A DNA stretch of 64,000 nucleotides, taken from the NCBI GenBank assembly GCA_948474755.1, contig CAOLHI010001306.1, positions 336,997 to 400,996 of the forward strand, in the 5' to 3' direction. Shown in pieces: positions 22,207 to 34,913 of this stretch; position 1 is the first letter of the stretch, and each line of letters opens with the position of its first letter. The position numbers and the translations under genes are program-made. Origin of the DNA: Ctenosaura bakeri. Lineage: Eukaryota > Chordata > Lepidosauria > Squamata > Iguanidae. The notes under the pieces were generated by a model. The model saw only the letters and a list, made by a program, of their open reading frames with translations. It was not told the origin of the DNA and did no database searches.

Positions 22207-25110
22207 TATTATCCCCCTCTCCCAGTGGATCGAGGCGGCATTACAAAAATATACAAATACATTAAAACATTAAAATACACCCCATCCTCCCCACCCACCA
22301 ACCCTTCTATCCCCCTAAAACATATTAGTTATTAAAACAAATTAAAACAAAATTAACACAAAAAGACAAATGATGAGAGGCGGTGGAACACTAATCTGGG
22401 AAGGCCTGTCGGAAGAGAACTGTCTTGACTGCTTTTTTAAAGCAGTCAAGACTGGTAATGTGCCGGGTCTCCTCCGGCAGGCCATTCCATAACTTAGGAG
22501 CGACAGAAGAAAAGGTCCTCTGGGTAACTGCAGCCAACCTAGTTCTGATTGGCTGCAGTAAATTCCTCCCAGAGGACCTTAGTGTGCGGGGCGGATTATA
22601 TGGGAGAAGGCGATCCCTCAGGTAGGCTGGCCCCAAGCCATGAAGGGCTTTAAAGGTAAAAACCAACACCTTGTACTGTGCCCGGAAACTAATAGGCAGC
22701 CAGTGTAAAGACTTCAGAATAGGTGTTATATGGTCAGTTTTAGATCTTCCGGTGACCAACCTGGCTGCCATATTCTGAATTAATTGAAGTTTCCGGACTA
22801 AGCACATGGGTAGCCCTATGTAGAGCGCATTACAGAAGTCAAGCCGTGAAGTTACCAGCGCATGTACCACTGTTTTTAGGTGTTCCAAGTCCAGGAAGGG
22901 GCGCAGCTGGCTATCAGCCGAAGCTGATAGCAGGCACTCCTGGCCGCCGCATCAATTTGAGCTGTCATCTGAAGCGGCGAGTCCAGGAGCACCCCCAAGC
23001 TGCGGACACAGTCTTTCAGGGGAAGTGTGACCCCGTCTAGAACTGGTTGACAAACCTGTATACCTGGGCTGGGGCCCTTAACAGCAAGTACCTCCGTCTT
23101 ATCTGGATTCAGCTTCAGTCTGTTTTTCCTCATCCAGTCCATTACTGCTTCTAGGCATTCATTTAGAGGCGAGATGCCATCCTTAGTTGATGCTGTTATC
23201 CGAGGCATGGAGAGATGTATCTGGGTGTCATCAGCATACTGATAGCACCTTGCTCCATGCCTCCTGATGATCTCTCCCAGCGGTTTCATGTAGATGTTAA
23301 ATAGCATTGGGGACAGGATGGCGCCCTGAGGGACGCCAGATTTAAGCTCCTTTTTCGAGGAGCAGCTGTCCCCAAGCATCACCATCTGGTATCTACCTGA
23401 GAGATCAGGACCGGAACCACTTCAGTGCAGTGCCTCCGATCCCCAGCCCTCTCAGGCTTCCAGAAGGATACCATGGTCTATGGTATCGAAAGCCGCTGAG
23501 AGGTCCAGGAGTACCAGCAGGGTCACACTTCCCCTGTCGATACCTAGACGTAGATCATCCACTAAGGCGACCATGGCAGTCTCGACTCCATATCCTGCCC
23601 TGAAGCCAGTTTGAAATGGATCTAGATAATCTGTTTCATCCAAGACAGCTTGGAGCTGAAGGCCAACAGCCCTCTCGATCACCTTGCTTAAAAATGGAAA
23701 ATGGGAGACTGGTCTGTAATTATTCATATCCAGGGGATCTAGGGAGGGCTTTTTTTAGAAGCGGCCATATAATCGCTTCTTTTAAACAAGCTGGAAAATT
23801 GCCCTCCCTGAAGGATGCATTAATAACATGTCTTAAGTAGGTCGTAATTGCAACTCCTCCCTGGACGACCAGCCATGAAGGGCAGGGATCAAGAGGGCAA
23901 GTTGTCCTTACCTTTCCAAGGAGCTTGTCTACGTCCTCGGTACTCACTGACTGGCCTGATCCAGTATAATCTTGTTACGGGGTGACTTGAGACGCTGCCA
24001 TTTTACCTCTGCTATAACACCGGCAATCCAGGGGACTACTATCTGAGAGATTTTTGCGAAATGATTATTCAAGGCGTGCACACGTACGAGGTTTACAACA
24101 AGTTCAGGGGAGTGGGTTCTGGCAGATCCCTTACCACCCTGAACAGCTCTGCTGGATGGAGAAATGAGATGCAATACGTGCAGAGAAGAAGGGTTCTTCG
24201 CTGCATTTATTGCAACTCTAGGAATGACAGATCGTCTATAGCGTGTCCTGTCGGATAAGAGTGGAGTTCCGCCAATTGAGTTTTAGTCAAGCTTGTCCAG
24301 CCCTGCTTCATATTCCTGCACAGGGGTTACTATCTTGTGATCTACCATAGGATTAACGGTTTGCAGCAGGCTGGAAAGGAAACGCTTTGGGAGAATCCGA
24401 ATGATTTGCGATAGCCACTGGTAAGATCACAAATTGCCCCAGGTGCATCGAACGCAGGGCTTTGACCAGGAGGATACAGCCGGCGATACCAACCATCCTA
24501 GGAGCATTCTCGAGAGGCTTTGGGCTGGAAAATCTTGACATGTTCATAGGTTCCATTAACCTTCGAGGGGTCAAAAGACCCTGATTCTGAATAATAGGTT
24601 ACCACCACCCCCTGCAGGGGCGGATGGCAACCATTAGTCTAACCCTGACGAGGAAATGATTCCGTCCATGACAAGGTGGTAGTATTTGTTATCTCCACCC
24701 ACGGCTGTGCCTGTTCCATACTAAAGACCACATCAAGGGTATGACCTGCACAATGTGTTGGCCCAGAGGCTAATTGGGATAGGCCCATGTTTGTCATGGA
24801 TGCCACGAACTCCCGAGCTGCACCTGTTAAACTGGTCTCAAATGGGACACTGAAGTCGCCCAGAACCAAAAGTCTGGGCGATTCCAACACCAACTCCGAC
24901 ACCAGCTCTGTCAGCAAAGCCAGGGAGTCTGATAGGCAGTGGGGTGGTCGGTACACTAACAGAATCCCTAGACTATCCCTTGCCTTCAGGCTCAGGTATA
25001 TACACTCGAAGTGGTCTGTTTTCCGGACAGGTATCCTGGTCAGCATAAGACTGTCTTTGTAAACCAAGGCTACTCCACACCCCCGCCCACTTCCCCTTAC
25101 CTGCTCAATG
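22152..25110 (-). mobile_element. L2-clade LINE, long 5'-truncated copy with endonuclease and reverse transcriptase
   Basis: Read on the minus strand from 25110 to 22152. The endonuclease C-terminal part is at 25067-24639 (TRIPVRKTDHFECIYLSL, LLVLGDFSVPF, THCAGHTLDVVF). The reverse transcriptase is at about 23950-22876 (MNNYRPVSHFPFLSKVIERA, DPFQTGFRAGYG, LLVLLDLSAAFDTIDHGIL, KSGVPQGAILSPMLFNIYM, YQYADDTQIHLS with the catalytic YADD at 23226-23237). The C-terminal domain is at 22888-22391 (SRLDFCNALYIGLP, IQNMAARLVTGRSK, LHWLPISFRAQYKVLVFTF). A 3' UTR with CGCCTCGATCCACTGGGAGA and an AAT-type tail closes it. At least five frame breaks separate the open segments, so it is inactive. The 5' part (ORF1, endonuclease N-terminus) is absent. 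Confidence 0.92.
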
Positions 25111-25129
25111 TAGGTACCTCAATGTAGGT

Positions 25130-26150
25130 ATCTTGCATTTTCCCAGGAAAAGACAAAGGACAGCTTACCAATCAGTTATAACATTAGAGAACAATTGTTG
25201 AAACAATTAATTTGACTATCATATGAATCAAAGATAAGAGGAAAAAACATAGGTGGGTGTTACTGCAGTTTAGGCTTACTTGGAGATACCCCCAGATATC
25301 ATTTTGATATCACAATTTGGCTCTCTTCTATCACCCCTCTCCACATGTTTGTGAAGCCCCGAACAAGCACAGACTAGACTCGGCCACTGATTGCTGAACA
25401 TTCCATTCTCCACCCAGGCAGGCCAGAAATAGCCAGATCCTTGCTTTAGGTGACCTCTCTGCAAACACCTTCATTATGTATGCACGCTGTTTACAAAGGA
25501 CCCCCTGCCCTGAGCAGGCAACCTGGCAAGCTGAATGATCAACTGCCAAACACTCTGTATTTGCATACTAGCTACCTCTTTGTCAATTTGGACTTAACTC
25601 AATCATGCTAAATTCTGACCTTTCCAAAGCTTTGTCCCGCTCCTAAAACGCATTGTTCTCACCGAGTAAGGCATAGCCTGCAGTTACATTTCCCTCTATA
25701 AAAACCCCTGATTCTGAGACCATCCTCGGATCGCTCCCAAGTTCCAGACCGCCTTGCTGCCGCTTTGCTTGGCAAGCTTCCCCTCGGCTCCACGTGGTGA
25801 GTCCACATCGAACCCCAGCATCGCTCTCTATCTTCTTTCCGGGTTTCAAGAACAGGTTTCGTATCACCCGAATCAACTATCCCTCTGAAAATCCCGCTAT
25901 CAAACTCACACCTTTATTTTCCTTAGTTATCTGTGTGCGTGTGTTGCTTACATTGTGTGCCTGTATTTAATAAAGATCATTCATTATTTCCAACACGGTT
26001 TCCTTCTTGACTTGGCCTGACCCCGTAAACATTGGGTTACAAGATCCTGCTGCATTACCCTGCCTCTCGTAGTGCTCTTGACTAATTTCCCCCATTTTGC
26101 ATAATTGTAAGGTTATTTAGGCATCCCTCCCGGGACCCCCAGTAAACAGG
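25130..26150 (+). mobile_element. Solo-LTR-like block of an endogenous retrovirus
   Basis: A clear promoter-terminator arrangement: CCCTCTATAAAAACCCCTG (TATA about 25694), about 270 bp of C/T-rich leader, then TTTAATAAAGATCATTC (poly(A) signal about 25970) and a GT/T-rich stretch, ending near CGGGACCCCCAGTAAACAGG. This is the U3-R-U5 layout of a retroviral LTR. No gag/pol/env text adjoins it, so a solo LTR is likely. I could not fix the TG/CA ends or a target duplication. The left border abuts the truncated 5' end of the L2 copy. Confidence 0.6.
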
Positions 26151-26159
26151 GTAACATGG

Positions 26160-29100
26160 GACTTGAAGAAATACAGCAAAATCATGACAGATATTTTCAC
26201 GTCTCTGCTTCTGAGGAGACAGTGACACTTAGCAGAACTGAATTAGCAGAATTACCAGAACTGAGGGAAAAAATACTTCACATAAATGTCCCCCACATGA
26301 AACATTTCTTCCTTAATTAATATCTTTCATTTCAAATTTGAAATAGAAGTATATATGTGGTGGTGATGATGATGATGATGGTGATCGAAAATATAATGAA
26401 TCATCAGGGTTTCTCTCACATATATCAAATCTGCCATTTTAAATATCTATTGAGTGTCTTTAATGTTCAAGATAATTGGTAGCATTAGCTTCCAGCATCA
26501 CTCTGGTGCGTATTGTATGTTGGCAATGTTTTCCACTGATCCTTGCCATTGTTTCTACTGGAATGGTTTGCCATGACTGCTAACCAGTGTAGTTTTGTGT
26601 ATGAAAATGCATTCCATGTTTCAGCAGCTCCAAAGATAAAGTATGCCAGCATTTGCCGGGGGCACAGCCTGAAGCCAGTGAGTCAAGGCCTTTGGTTTTA
26701 ATTTCCATTAAATTAGCACCAGCTTTGAAATGTCTTTTGTGTGTTCCATGTCCATGAGTGTGTAGGCGGGTGAGTTTCTTTACACCAATCTGGGGGGAAT
26801 TTAATTGATCAAAAGATTGATTTAGTTTCGCACTTTAATAATAGGATTTGGATGCATACAATTATAGCTGCAATGGAGAAGTATTATAACTTTCAGGGAA
26901 TCTTAATAAGCTGCTACTGTCTCAAAGGAAGGAAGTGTTCAGAATGGGTTTGTTTCTTATCGACTTTGGGGAGTTGGGATAAGACCTAATTTTCAATTAG
27001 CTTCCCACTTCATTCGTATATTTAGATTTTTAATCCAATCGAAGCTTAAAACTGAGACAAGTAAATAGCTTGTTCCTCAACCATTAGACCAACTCGACAA
27101 TTTATTTTCCAAAACTGTTTGCTGCATGCAACTGGTGTGACAACAGTGTAAGTGCATACACTGTGATCACATATAGCTGCATCTTCAGACACTTGGACAC
27201 ATTTGTGGTAGGAAATGCAGATTTGTACAGTTGGGTGTTTAATATGAATCAAATGTTACTCATAAGAAATATGGGTGTAATATCAATGTACTTAACCTTG
27301 TAAAGCAGAAGGGGGCAGAATACACACAATGTACTGCATGCATTCCCAGCTGTTTTGCAGCCTTTGTTCATCCTCAAGGATGTTAAACATTTCAAATTGT
27401 TTTGACAAAAAATGCAAACATCTTGGGCCAATTTTCACAGGGGCACGGTTTTGCATGCCAAATAAGTGCCCACCTTTTTTGGGCAGATTTCCATTTTGAG
27501 ATCATGAGAGGCTTGTTTTCAGAAACCATGGAGTAATCTATGAGTTCTCAGCTTGACAAAGGAACTTCTGTTTCTTTAGTGTAAGTAAACAGAAGCTTCC
27601 CTCTGCTACTTACCAGGGCCTTTTTCTGGCTGGGAGCTGGAGGCCTAAGGAAGAATACAGACAGTGAAGTGTAAAACTGAGAGATCCCTGCCTTGAATGG
27701 CCATTTCCTCCATTTTGTTCCACAGTCACAGTGTCTACAGCATACATTCTAATGTTTCCAAGTCAGTTATACAAGGTTATCTCTCCTTCTTCTTCCTCTT
27801 CCTCCTCTTCTTCTTCTTCTGCATCCCCAAGTCAGCAAATCAAGGGATCTTTTTTATGAGATCTACAAGTTGCCTTTTCTGCTTTCCTCATTAAATGATG
27901 TATCCTCAGGAACAGAAGGGTACAACACCCCACATAAGCTGGTTGTTTTGATGGCACCTTCTTTCAAAGTGAGAAATATGAAAGGTAGGAAACTCATCTG
28001 GGCTTCAGTTCCTCTGAAACTTCTGTTCATCTATATGCTAATTTGAGCTGGATGCAAGGTTGGCTCTTCCAGAAGACTGTGCTCCTAATACCTTTTTAAC
28101 ACTTAATTTAATATTGTAATTTGGGGGCAGGTAGTAAAACTCAGTGCCGTCTGTTGTTTGTAGTCTGTTGATTATTTCCTTGAGGGGAGCTGCAAGAGCA
28201 CTTGCTTCTCAGGTGAAAGGACAGCAAGATTTGTCAATCTGTTCTGTGTCACTGTATTTCTTAGCCACATATGTAAATGATGCAAGGCATGTTGCATTTA
28301 TATACATTAAAATTGCATGCCACATGGATGTTAGAGGAGGTGCTGTTTTTGCACTGACAACAGATGCACTTATCGCTGAAGTGCTTCCATTTACCTTCTG
28401 AGAGCTGCATGCGAGAATTCATTGAGCACGTTGACTTTAAGACCTTTGTCGGTGCAGAATTAATAGTCACCTCTTGCCAAAGTGAACCCAATTTAATTAT
28501 CATCCACAAGCGGGTAGTCTAGAACCTGGGAGCATTTTTCAGTGCCGAAAAGCTATTTGCCCATTTAACCTTATCTTGTTTCAAATGCCAATGCCACATC
28601 ATAAATAACACCAAAGAGATGGGTTTTCGGGGATAGGTATAGATTCATGAACTCGTAAAAGGGATGCTTTAGTCACAGACTACACTTTATAAGAGAGATG
28701 CTCTAAGCCTTTGTTCTTGTTTTTGACAGCCCCTTTTCAAATGGAGTGATAACAACAGATGCACCCAAGCAAGAGATATTACTGGAAAAATGCTCTTGCT
28801 CTTCAGTTCTGCTAAATCTGAACTAGGGGAAGCAGCTCTTCCTGCTCCCTCTCTTACTGTCAGGAAAACATGAGATTGCACTGCTGCTGCAAACAGCAAC
28901 TCCTCCTCTGGTTCTTTATCTCTCCCCACAATATTCATTAGGAGGACTAGGTAGATGTGATGATACAGCTCCACTGTATCTAGTCGGCTAATGCTGAGGG
29001 CAACAACAGGATGTCATTAAATCAGGCATTTGAAACTGGCAGAGGTTAGGGAAGCATATTAGCCCCTCGTCACACCAATGAAAAATTGGAGGATTGCACC

Positions 29101-29304
29101 CCTTCTGCTGCACTGCTTCTCAAAAATTACAAAATTTATTTTGCTTGCAAATACCTGAAAATACCCTCTAAGTGGTTTGGGGCAGTTTGTGACATTTTGG
29201 GGTCTGTGTGCCATTTTAAGCCCAGAGGAGGGCTGGAATCCTGTTGGTTAATCTCAACCAGAGTAGATACATTCAATGAATTACCAAATGATAAATCACC
29301 CCAT
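26160..29304. other. Repeat-poor block, candidate conserved noncoding DNA
   Basis: Apart from a GATGAT run (26359-26386) and a TTC-rich tract (27783-27822), no repeat is visible across 3 kb. Two subregions, about 26620-26960 and 28230-28510, look like conserved enhancers by texture: balanced composition, homeodomain-type TTTAATTGATC, AATTTAATTATC, TTAATAAGC and palindromic GCATGC words. Open frames are short and lack splice context. Confidence 0.3.
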
Positions 29305-29716
29305 GGGAACCAGCGTGATGTAGTGGTTTGATCATTGGACTATCACAGGGCTCAGTTCCCCAATTGATCATGGAAACCCACTGAGTGACCTTAGGCACAT
29401 CACATACTCTTAAGCTCCAGAAAACTCCATGATAAGTTCACCTTAGGGTCACTAGAAACAACTTTTTTTTATTAAACATAAATGTAAAAACATAAAACAC
29501 CACAAAACCCATACAAAATCATACATCAAATCAAAAATACAAAGCAGTACAAAAACAATACTACTAACTCATATATAAACTATAATTCAAAATGTAATTA
29601 AATTAAACTAATCAAATAAAAACTACAACTATCTAAAAATTAGTTCCTGCCCTTGTTGCAAGCAGCTCCTACTAAATAAATGTCAGAAACAACTTGAAGG
29701 CACACAACAACAACAA
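29305..29716 (+). mobile_element. Sauria SINE split by a poly(T)-starting insertion
   Basis: Head and body 29305-29464 (CCAGCGTGATGTAGTGG, GATCATTGGACTATCAC, ATGGAAACCCACTGAGTGAC, CACCTTAGGGTCACTAG) and tail 29685-29716 (AGAAACAACTTGAAGG, CACACAACAACAACAAG). The tail is interrupted at AGAAACAACTT. Confidence 0.85.
29465..29684 (-). mobile_element. Retroposed LINE-like 3' fragment in the SINE tail
   Basis: A 220-bp A-rich segment that on the minus strand ends in GTTTAATAAAAAA (poly(A) signal plus tail). It is flanked by an exact 11-bp duplication AGAAACAACTT (29454-29464 and 29685-29695). Tail plus long duplication means target-primed retroposition; L1-type machinery is plausible. The source is not identified. 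Confidence 0.7.
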
Positions 29717-31104
29717 GCACAACAAGCCACCACATAGACAAATTTCATTGATTCAATGGGTCTATTTTAGGTGGACTAGCCACAGAATTCAAACCAAGAT
29801 TTTTTTTAATACTAGGAACTCTCCTGAATGTCACTTCCTGTTCAGTTCCCCATGTGAAAGTTTGACCCTTGAAGGCCTTGGGTGCCACAAAAATGGCCTT
29901 GGGACCACATGCATCCCTTAGGTCACCCTTTGACCATTATATCATGTATTTCCCATATTAAACTTTAAGGGAAATTGGATATAGGACTCTGGTTTTTAGT
30001 GGTAATTTCATTATTAGTACCACATGTAGTTCACAGAGATAGATAGGGAGAACCAATACTTATTTTACTGCAAACCACAAGAGCACAGGAAGATGCTCTA
30101 TACCAAAGGAGACTATTTTGTTCATCAAGACCAATACTGTTCATTGTGATTGGCAGAAGCTTTCTAGGGTCTTCTCCATCAAACTAGAAGCAAATTACTT
30201 TTTAAATGTTCTGAACTTGAAAATTTCACCAAGCAAGTGCATCATCATTGAGCTATGGACCCCTCTCCAAAATGATCATCACAAACCAGAATAGTCATAA
30301 TTCTGAAGCAAATCTAATCTTCATTATGACACTTTCCCAAAAAAGCCAATGTCCAACGCACCAGATTAGTTGCTTGCACCTTATTTGGCTTTGGCATACT
30401 GCCATAACCACCCCAAGTTACTTTTGCTGCCTCTTTTGAGCTATAATTCTCCCAAATTCTAAGGAGATCTTAGCATTGAGGGTGGACCACAATGTCCCCC
30501 ACCTCTTAGGTTAACAGAAGTGTCATATGATATGTTAAGTACAGCTTAAGGATTTTCACAAGAAGTTTTTTTAAAAAAATATCTCTGGAAACTCTTACAC
30601 TGTGTATAATATGCCATTTGTTCCTTCATTATTCACTTACTGACATTTTGTTCATAGCAGCAGTTTGTGTGCCCAGGCAGATTACCAAACAATATACACC
30701 GGATTATCTTTATTCTCACAATGGCTTTACTTTTTTTTTCTAAAGTCCTCAAGTGTCATCTATATGTATAAATCATTCTAACTGTTAAAGCTTTAACAAA
30801 TCCATCTGGGAGAATTCCTACAGAAATCCAAGACTGTCTACCTTTGCAATTCATCACCTATATTTACAAACTTCTCTCATTTATACTCACACCCTCAAGT
30901 TCTTTCTCCTCTCAGGGCAGGCTCCCAAGTGGTCAAAACTTATTCATACCAGTAACATAACCTGTCCACCTTAGAAGTTTCCCTAGTATTTTCAGTCAAA
31001 TAGTTTCTAACCATTCTCAAGAGGTATGCCACCAACTTGCTATCTGCTAAGCTCTTTAGTAGCAATATAAATCTTGGCTTACTTTATCTTTGCATGAAGG
31101 AATA
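29717..31104. other. Unannotated stretch
   Basis: No recognised repeat or exon. Moderate AT richness, short frames only. Confidence 0.4.
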
Positions 31105-31513
31105 GAAAGCCAGCATGGTGACATGGTACGAATGTTGGACTATGGTCATTTCCACATCACACTATTATAGTGTTATTATTCCACTTTCAACATCCTATGA
31201 AATCCTGGGGTTTACAGTTTAGGGAGGGGCCTCATGAGACCCCACCCTAAACCGCAAACACCAGGATTCCATAGGACGTTGAAAGTGGAATAATAGTGCT
31301 ATAACAGTGTGATGCAGAAATGTCCTATGATTCTGAGAGACCTGGCTTCAAATCCCTGCCTAGCTATGGAAACCCACTGGGTGACCTTGGGTAAATCATA
31401 CTCTCACAGTCTCAGAAGAATACATAATAAATCTCTAAATAAATCTTGCCAATGAAACCCTTGCATAGTATCACCATGTGTCAAAGGCAATTTGAAGGCC
31501 CATAGCAACAAAT
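31105..31513 (+). mobile_element. Sauria SINE split by MITE family A
   Basis: Head 31105-31143 (AAAGCCAGCATGGTGACATG, AATGTTGGACTAT) and remainder 31326-31513 (TATGATTCTGAGAGACC, TATGGAAACCCACTGGGTGA, ATCTTGCCAATGAAACCC, CAATTTGAAGGCCCATAG). Fusing the pieces gives the standard GTTGGACTATGATTCTG head. Confidence 0.85.
31144..31325. mobile_element. MITE family A in the Sauria SINE, TAT duplication
   Basis: Ends GGTCATTTCCACATCACAC and GTGTGATGCAGAAATGTCC, TAT on each side. The middle is shortened: the arms GGGGTTTACAGTTTAGGG and CCCTAAACCGCAAACACC are only 20 bp apart, so the copy is an almost perfect hairpin. Confidence 0.9.
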
Positions 31514-31619
31514 GAAAAGTGGCTGTCAAAAACAAGAACAAAGGCTTAGAGCATCTCTCTTATTTCTCCATAGTTTACCCCCACGGCAGGAAAACATGAA
31601 TTCTTGCAGTTTTTAAAAT

Positions 31620-31990
31620 GTTAAGTTTTGGGGGAACAGCTTGGAGAATTCAGCATTTACACACACACACACATGTGCACACATACAGACACGCACAAAG
31701 CTCTCCAAAGTCTTCCCCCAAAGTTTAGCATTCAAAGGCTCAGAAGCTTTGCATAAACTATCTTCTTTTTTTGCACAGAAAACATATTTCCTACAAAGAA
31801 AACAGTTTTCTGCACTAACACAGTTTCCTGCACAGAAAACACTTTTTATGTGTGGGTGCACACACACACACACACACACACACAGAGAGGTTTGTAAACA
31901 TAAAAAAAATGCTTTTGTGCACAGAAAAACCTTGTGCAGTTTTGCACAAATAAATAACACTGAAAGACTTCCCAAACTTTAAAGAATCTT
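31620..31990. repeat. Unclassified repeat with TTTCTGCACAGAAAAC-type tandem motif and (CA)n tracts
   Basis: CA runs at 31658-31672 and 31858-31884. Between them is a series of related motifs such as TTTGCACAGAAAACATATTT, AACAGTTTTCTGCACTAACA and TTTCCTGCACAGAAAACAC. The borders carry TTTGGGGGAACAGCTTGGAG against CTCCAAAGTCTTCCCCCAAA, giving fold-back potential. A related block lies at 53585-53680. Open frames on both strands arise from the repeat. Confidence 0.5.
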
Positions 31991-33823
31991 GTAGCTGCTC
32001 CATTTTCTGACAGAGTTGCTCAAGTGTTAGAAAATCTTTTGTTCAACTAACAAACAGAAACGAAAAGAATATTCTTTCCATTTCTGTTCTTGAAAGAGAT
32101 GTCTCCTTTCCACTCCTTTTCACAGAAGCTCAGAAGCTCTTTCTTTTTTTCTCCAAGAGAAGAACAACGTCTTGTGTCTATGGCATATTTTTCTTCTTCT
32201 AAACAGGAAGACTAAACACTTAGGTTATAACGATCAGAATCTAATTTAATCATCACTTTAAACGGTACTTGTAAGACCAGAATGTCAACCAAGTTAAGGA
32301 CAAATTTATGTGTTGTGTCCAGCGACTGATGGAAGGCCAAGGTCAACAAGTTTTATTCAATCTAGAGTGCCAGCATGATTTCAAGATGCAGATTGAAATC
32401 ATCTAAACCATATTTAAATACAGATACATAACTATTTCCAAGAACAGAAATTATTAACCTTCTTATAAAATTAATCTTTCTTTTCCATTGATTTTTAGCA
32501 GTGCAAAATCCCTGGTTAAGCATGGATCTTCCAGTGAAATATTATAAATTAAATCAGGCTTGAAATCGGTATATGAAGAAAAATTGAAAGGTATAATACA
32601 CATTAAAAGGTGATGGGCAAAGGAATTTGCAGATATCTATACCTACGATGATGCTTTCTTCATTCAGGTAATTAAATTCAGTTAAAGTAAAACAGTGAAC
32701 AAAATAGCTTTGTGTGTGTTTTTTTTTCTTGCACTTGTGGCTTGATATATTGCAAAGAGTAAAAGAGCCTATTATAGCCAGTGTTCTGTAACCAAAAAAG
32801 TTCTTGTTATGTAAAAGAAATGCATTAAGCAAATTATTAATTCATTCAGTTATTGATGCTCTCTGCATCTTGTTACGGAGATTAACCATAGAACACACAG
32901 CTTAAAACATCTAGGTGTTTTTTTTAAAAAAATTCTCTTACTCCTCTTCTTAACTATTTAATCACCTACCCAGTTCTGGAATGCAGAAAAAGTTTGCACC
33001 CTATTGTGAGATTGTAATTGTTCACAATAAGGGCATTGCTTCCTTATGGATTTTGAATGATGTTTTCTTCATTTATTTGGTTGACCAAATGCCAGCCCAT
33101 AGGTCAGCATTCTATAGAGGCAACATGTTTATGGAACCTCTATTGCATAAGTGATTGAACCTTGTGAAATCTCACACATGGAGGGACCCAATATCTTCTT
33201 GCAGTGGTATAGAGAGCCTGTATCTTATTTTTCTTAAGCCATCACTGCTACAAGTCAATAAGCAAGGGTTCATGTCGAATGGTGTAACAGAAGGAGGAAA
33301 TGAAACCAATGAGGACAGAGATAGGCAACCAAGCCAAGTCTGGGGGCCAATTTCCTGTCTCTGGGGCACTCTAGAGGCGCTATACAAACTACCAAAATTG
33401 TCAAAAATGGGGGAAACCCAGAAGCAGCCAGAAATCTATGTCTGAGTATTAAAAGGTGCCATTATTCCAAGAGCTATCCTTGACTGTCCCTCCCCCTGCT
33501 TTTTTGGCAAGGGGTGCCAAGGGACACAAAAATTTCTACACAAGAGCATAAGGGCTACTATTTGCTCACCCCTTTTTTTAGGAACAGGTCCAAATATCAT
33601 GGATCTGGGCCCAAAGCATATGGGCTCACGGCAGATTTTTGAAAACTAAAAAACAAAACAACCCCCCCCCCAAAACAAAACAAAACTGACATATAATTTT
33701 GCTCACACTGACTTCCAACATTGTTATGGAAGGGAAACATAATTTTGAATTGGTAGCAGAGGAATAAGGTGTTATAACTGTTTGTCTTAACCTGATTGCC
33801 CAGTTCAAATCCATCCCTGCTTG
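31991..33823. other. Unannotated stretch
   Basis: No defined element. 33315-33400 (GATAGGCAACCAAGCC ... GGGGGCCAATTTCC) vaguely resembles an hAT end but has no partner. A poly(C) run occurs near 33661. Confidence 0.4.
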
Positions 33824-34238
33824 CTATTGACCATGGAGGAGGAATGGTAGAACATTCAGCTTAAGTATTTTAACTCCACCCACAAATTTAAGTGACACAC
33901 ATCTACCCAAATCAAGAGATATTTCTGCAAGCAGTGCAGGCAAATTTAATTTAATCATTTGTATAATCATTTGAGGAATATATATGCCTAAATATTTAAC
34001 AGCTTCTGGACAGTGCAAAAGTTGCCAGTTTGCAAACAACTGAGATGGAGAATTAGTCCCAACAGGCATAACCTTTGGTTTGGACCAGTTAACAGTATAG
34101 TCAGAAGGGTCCCAAAAGTATTGATTGATTTTATCAACTCTGGTAATGAAGACACCACTCTAGAAATAAACAATTAAAGATGATCAGCATTTGACACTGC
34201 CTTGTACTCATGTATTACATTTATGAACTGAGACATTG

Positions 34239-34770
34239 TGTGCTAGATGATGATGCTGTGATTGAGGAGCAACTGATTGTGCAGGGGGCTGAGCCAGTGA
34301 CGGAGCAAGTCAACCTGCAAACATCCCCTGCACTGGAAGGTCAAACAGAGACTGAGTTGCCCCAGCCAGCCGATGACAGAGAGGGAACCAGCAGTGATGC
34401 AGAGGAGTTGCAGCCAGATGTGCCCATCAGCCCAAAATCATGCAGAAGGCTGGAATGGACTGCTGAGAGGGAGGCTGCTTGGACTAGGCTGAGGAAACAA
34501 TAATGAGCAGCACCTGTTCACAGGGGCTATTTAAGTCTGCCGACATGGCTGCTCCTTGCTTGCACATATCATTAGCAAGTCCTCACAGCCTTTGTGTCTC
34601 CTGTTCCCTGAAACCCTCTGGACAGATCTCTGCCTCCTGAACCTTTGGACTGGACCTCGACCTGGCTCAGCTTGTGTTTTCCTGGTGTTTGGTATGTTTG
34701 GACTCCCCAAGTGTTCCTGATCTCTCTCCTTCCTTGTTGGCTGCAGCCTGGCAGGGGGAGATTCCTGACA
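34239..34770 (+). mobile_element. LTR-like insertion in the L1 fragment (solo LTR candidate)
   Basis: 532 bp with TGTGCTAG start and CCTGACA end (TGT...ACA as in LTRs). It has a GC-rich interior unlike its surroundings and a TATTTAAG box at 34528-34535 followed by a C/T-rich leader. Flanks ATTG and TTTG could be a worn 4-bp duplication. An alternative reading uses the exact GACATT repeat (34232-34237 and 34767-34772), giving edges 34238-34766. A plus-strand frame of 97 codons (34210-34503) crosses the left border and is not taken as a gene. No poly(A) signal seen. Confidence 0.5.
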
Positions 34771-34913
34771 TTTTGCCAGATTTTGCCTTATTGTACACAC
34801 TAAGGCTCTCAACATAAAACAAATATCAAGAGAGAGAGAGAGAGGACATTCCTTTTGAGTACCTGCCTCAAAGTGAAAAAGGTTGGAAAATATCCCTTTA
34901 GTACTCATTCTCA

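Noticed and set aside
34210..34503. Open frame of 97 codons with acidic N-terminal half and basic C-terminal end
   Set aside because: It starts in L1 text and crosses the border of the LTR-like insert, and no domain is recognisable. GC-rich LTR sequence often stays open by chance.
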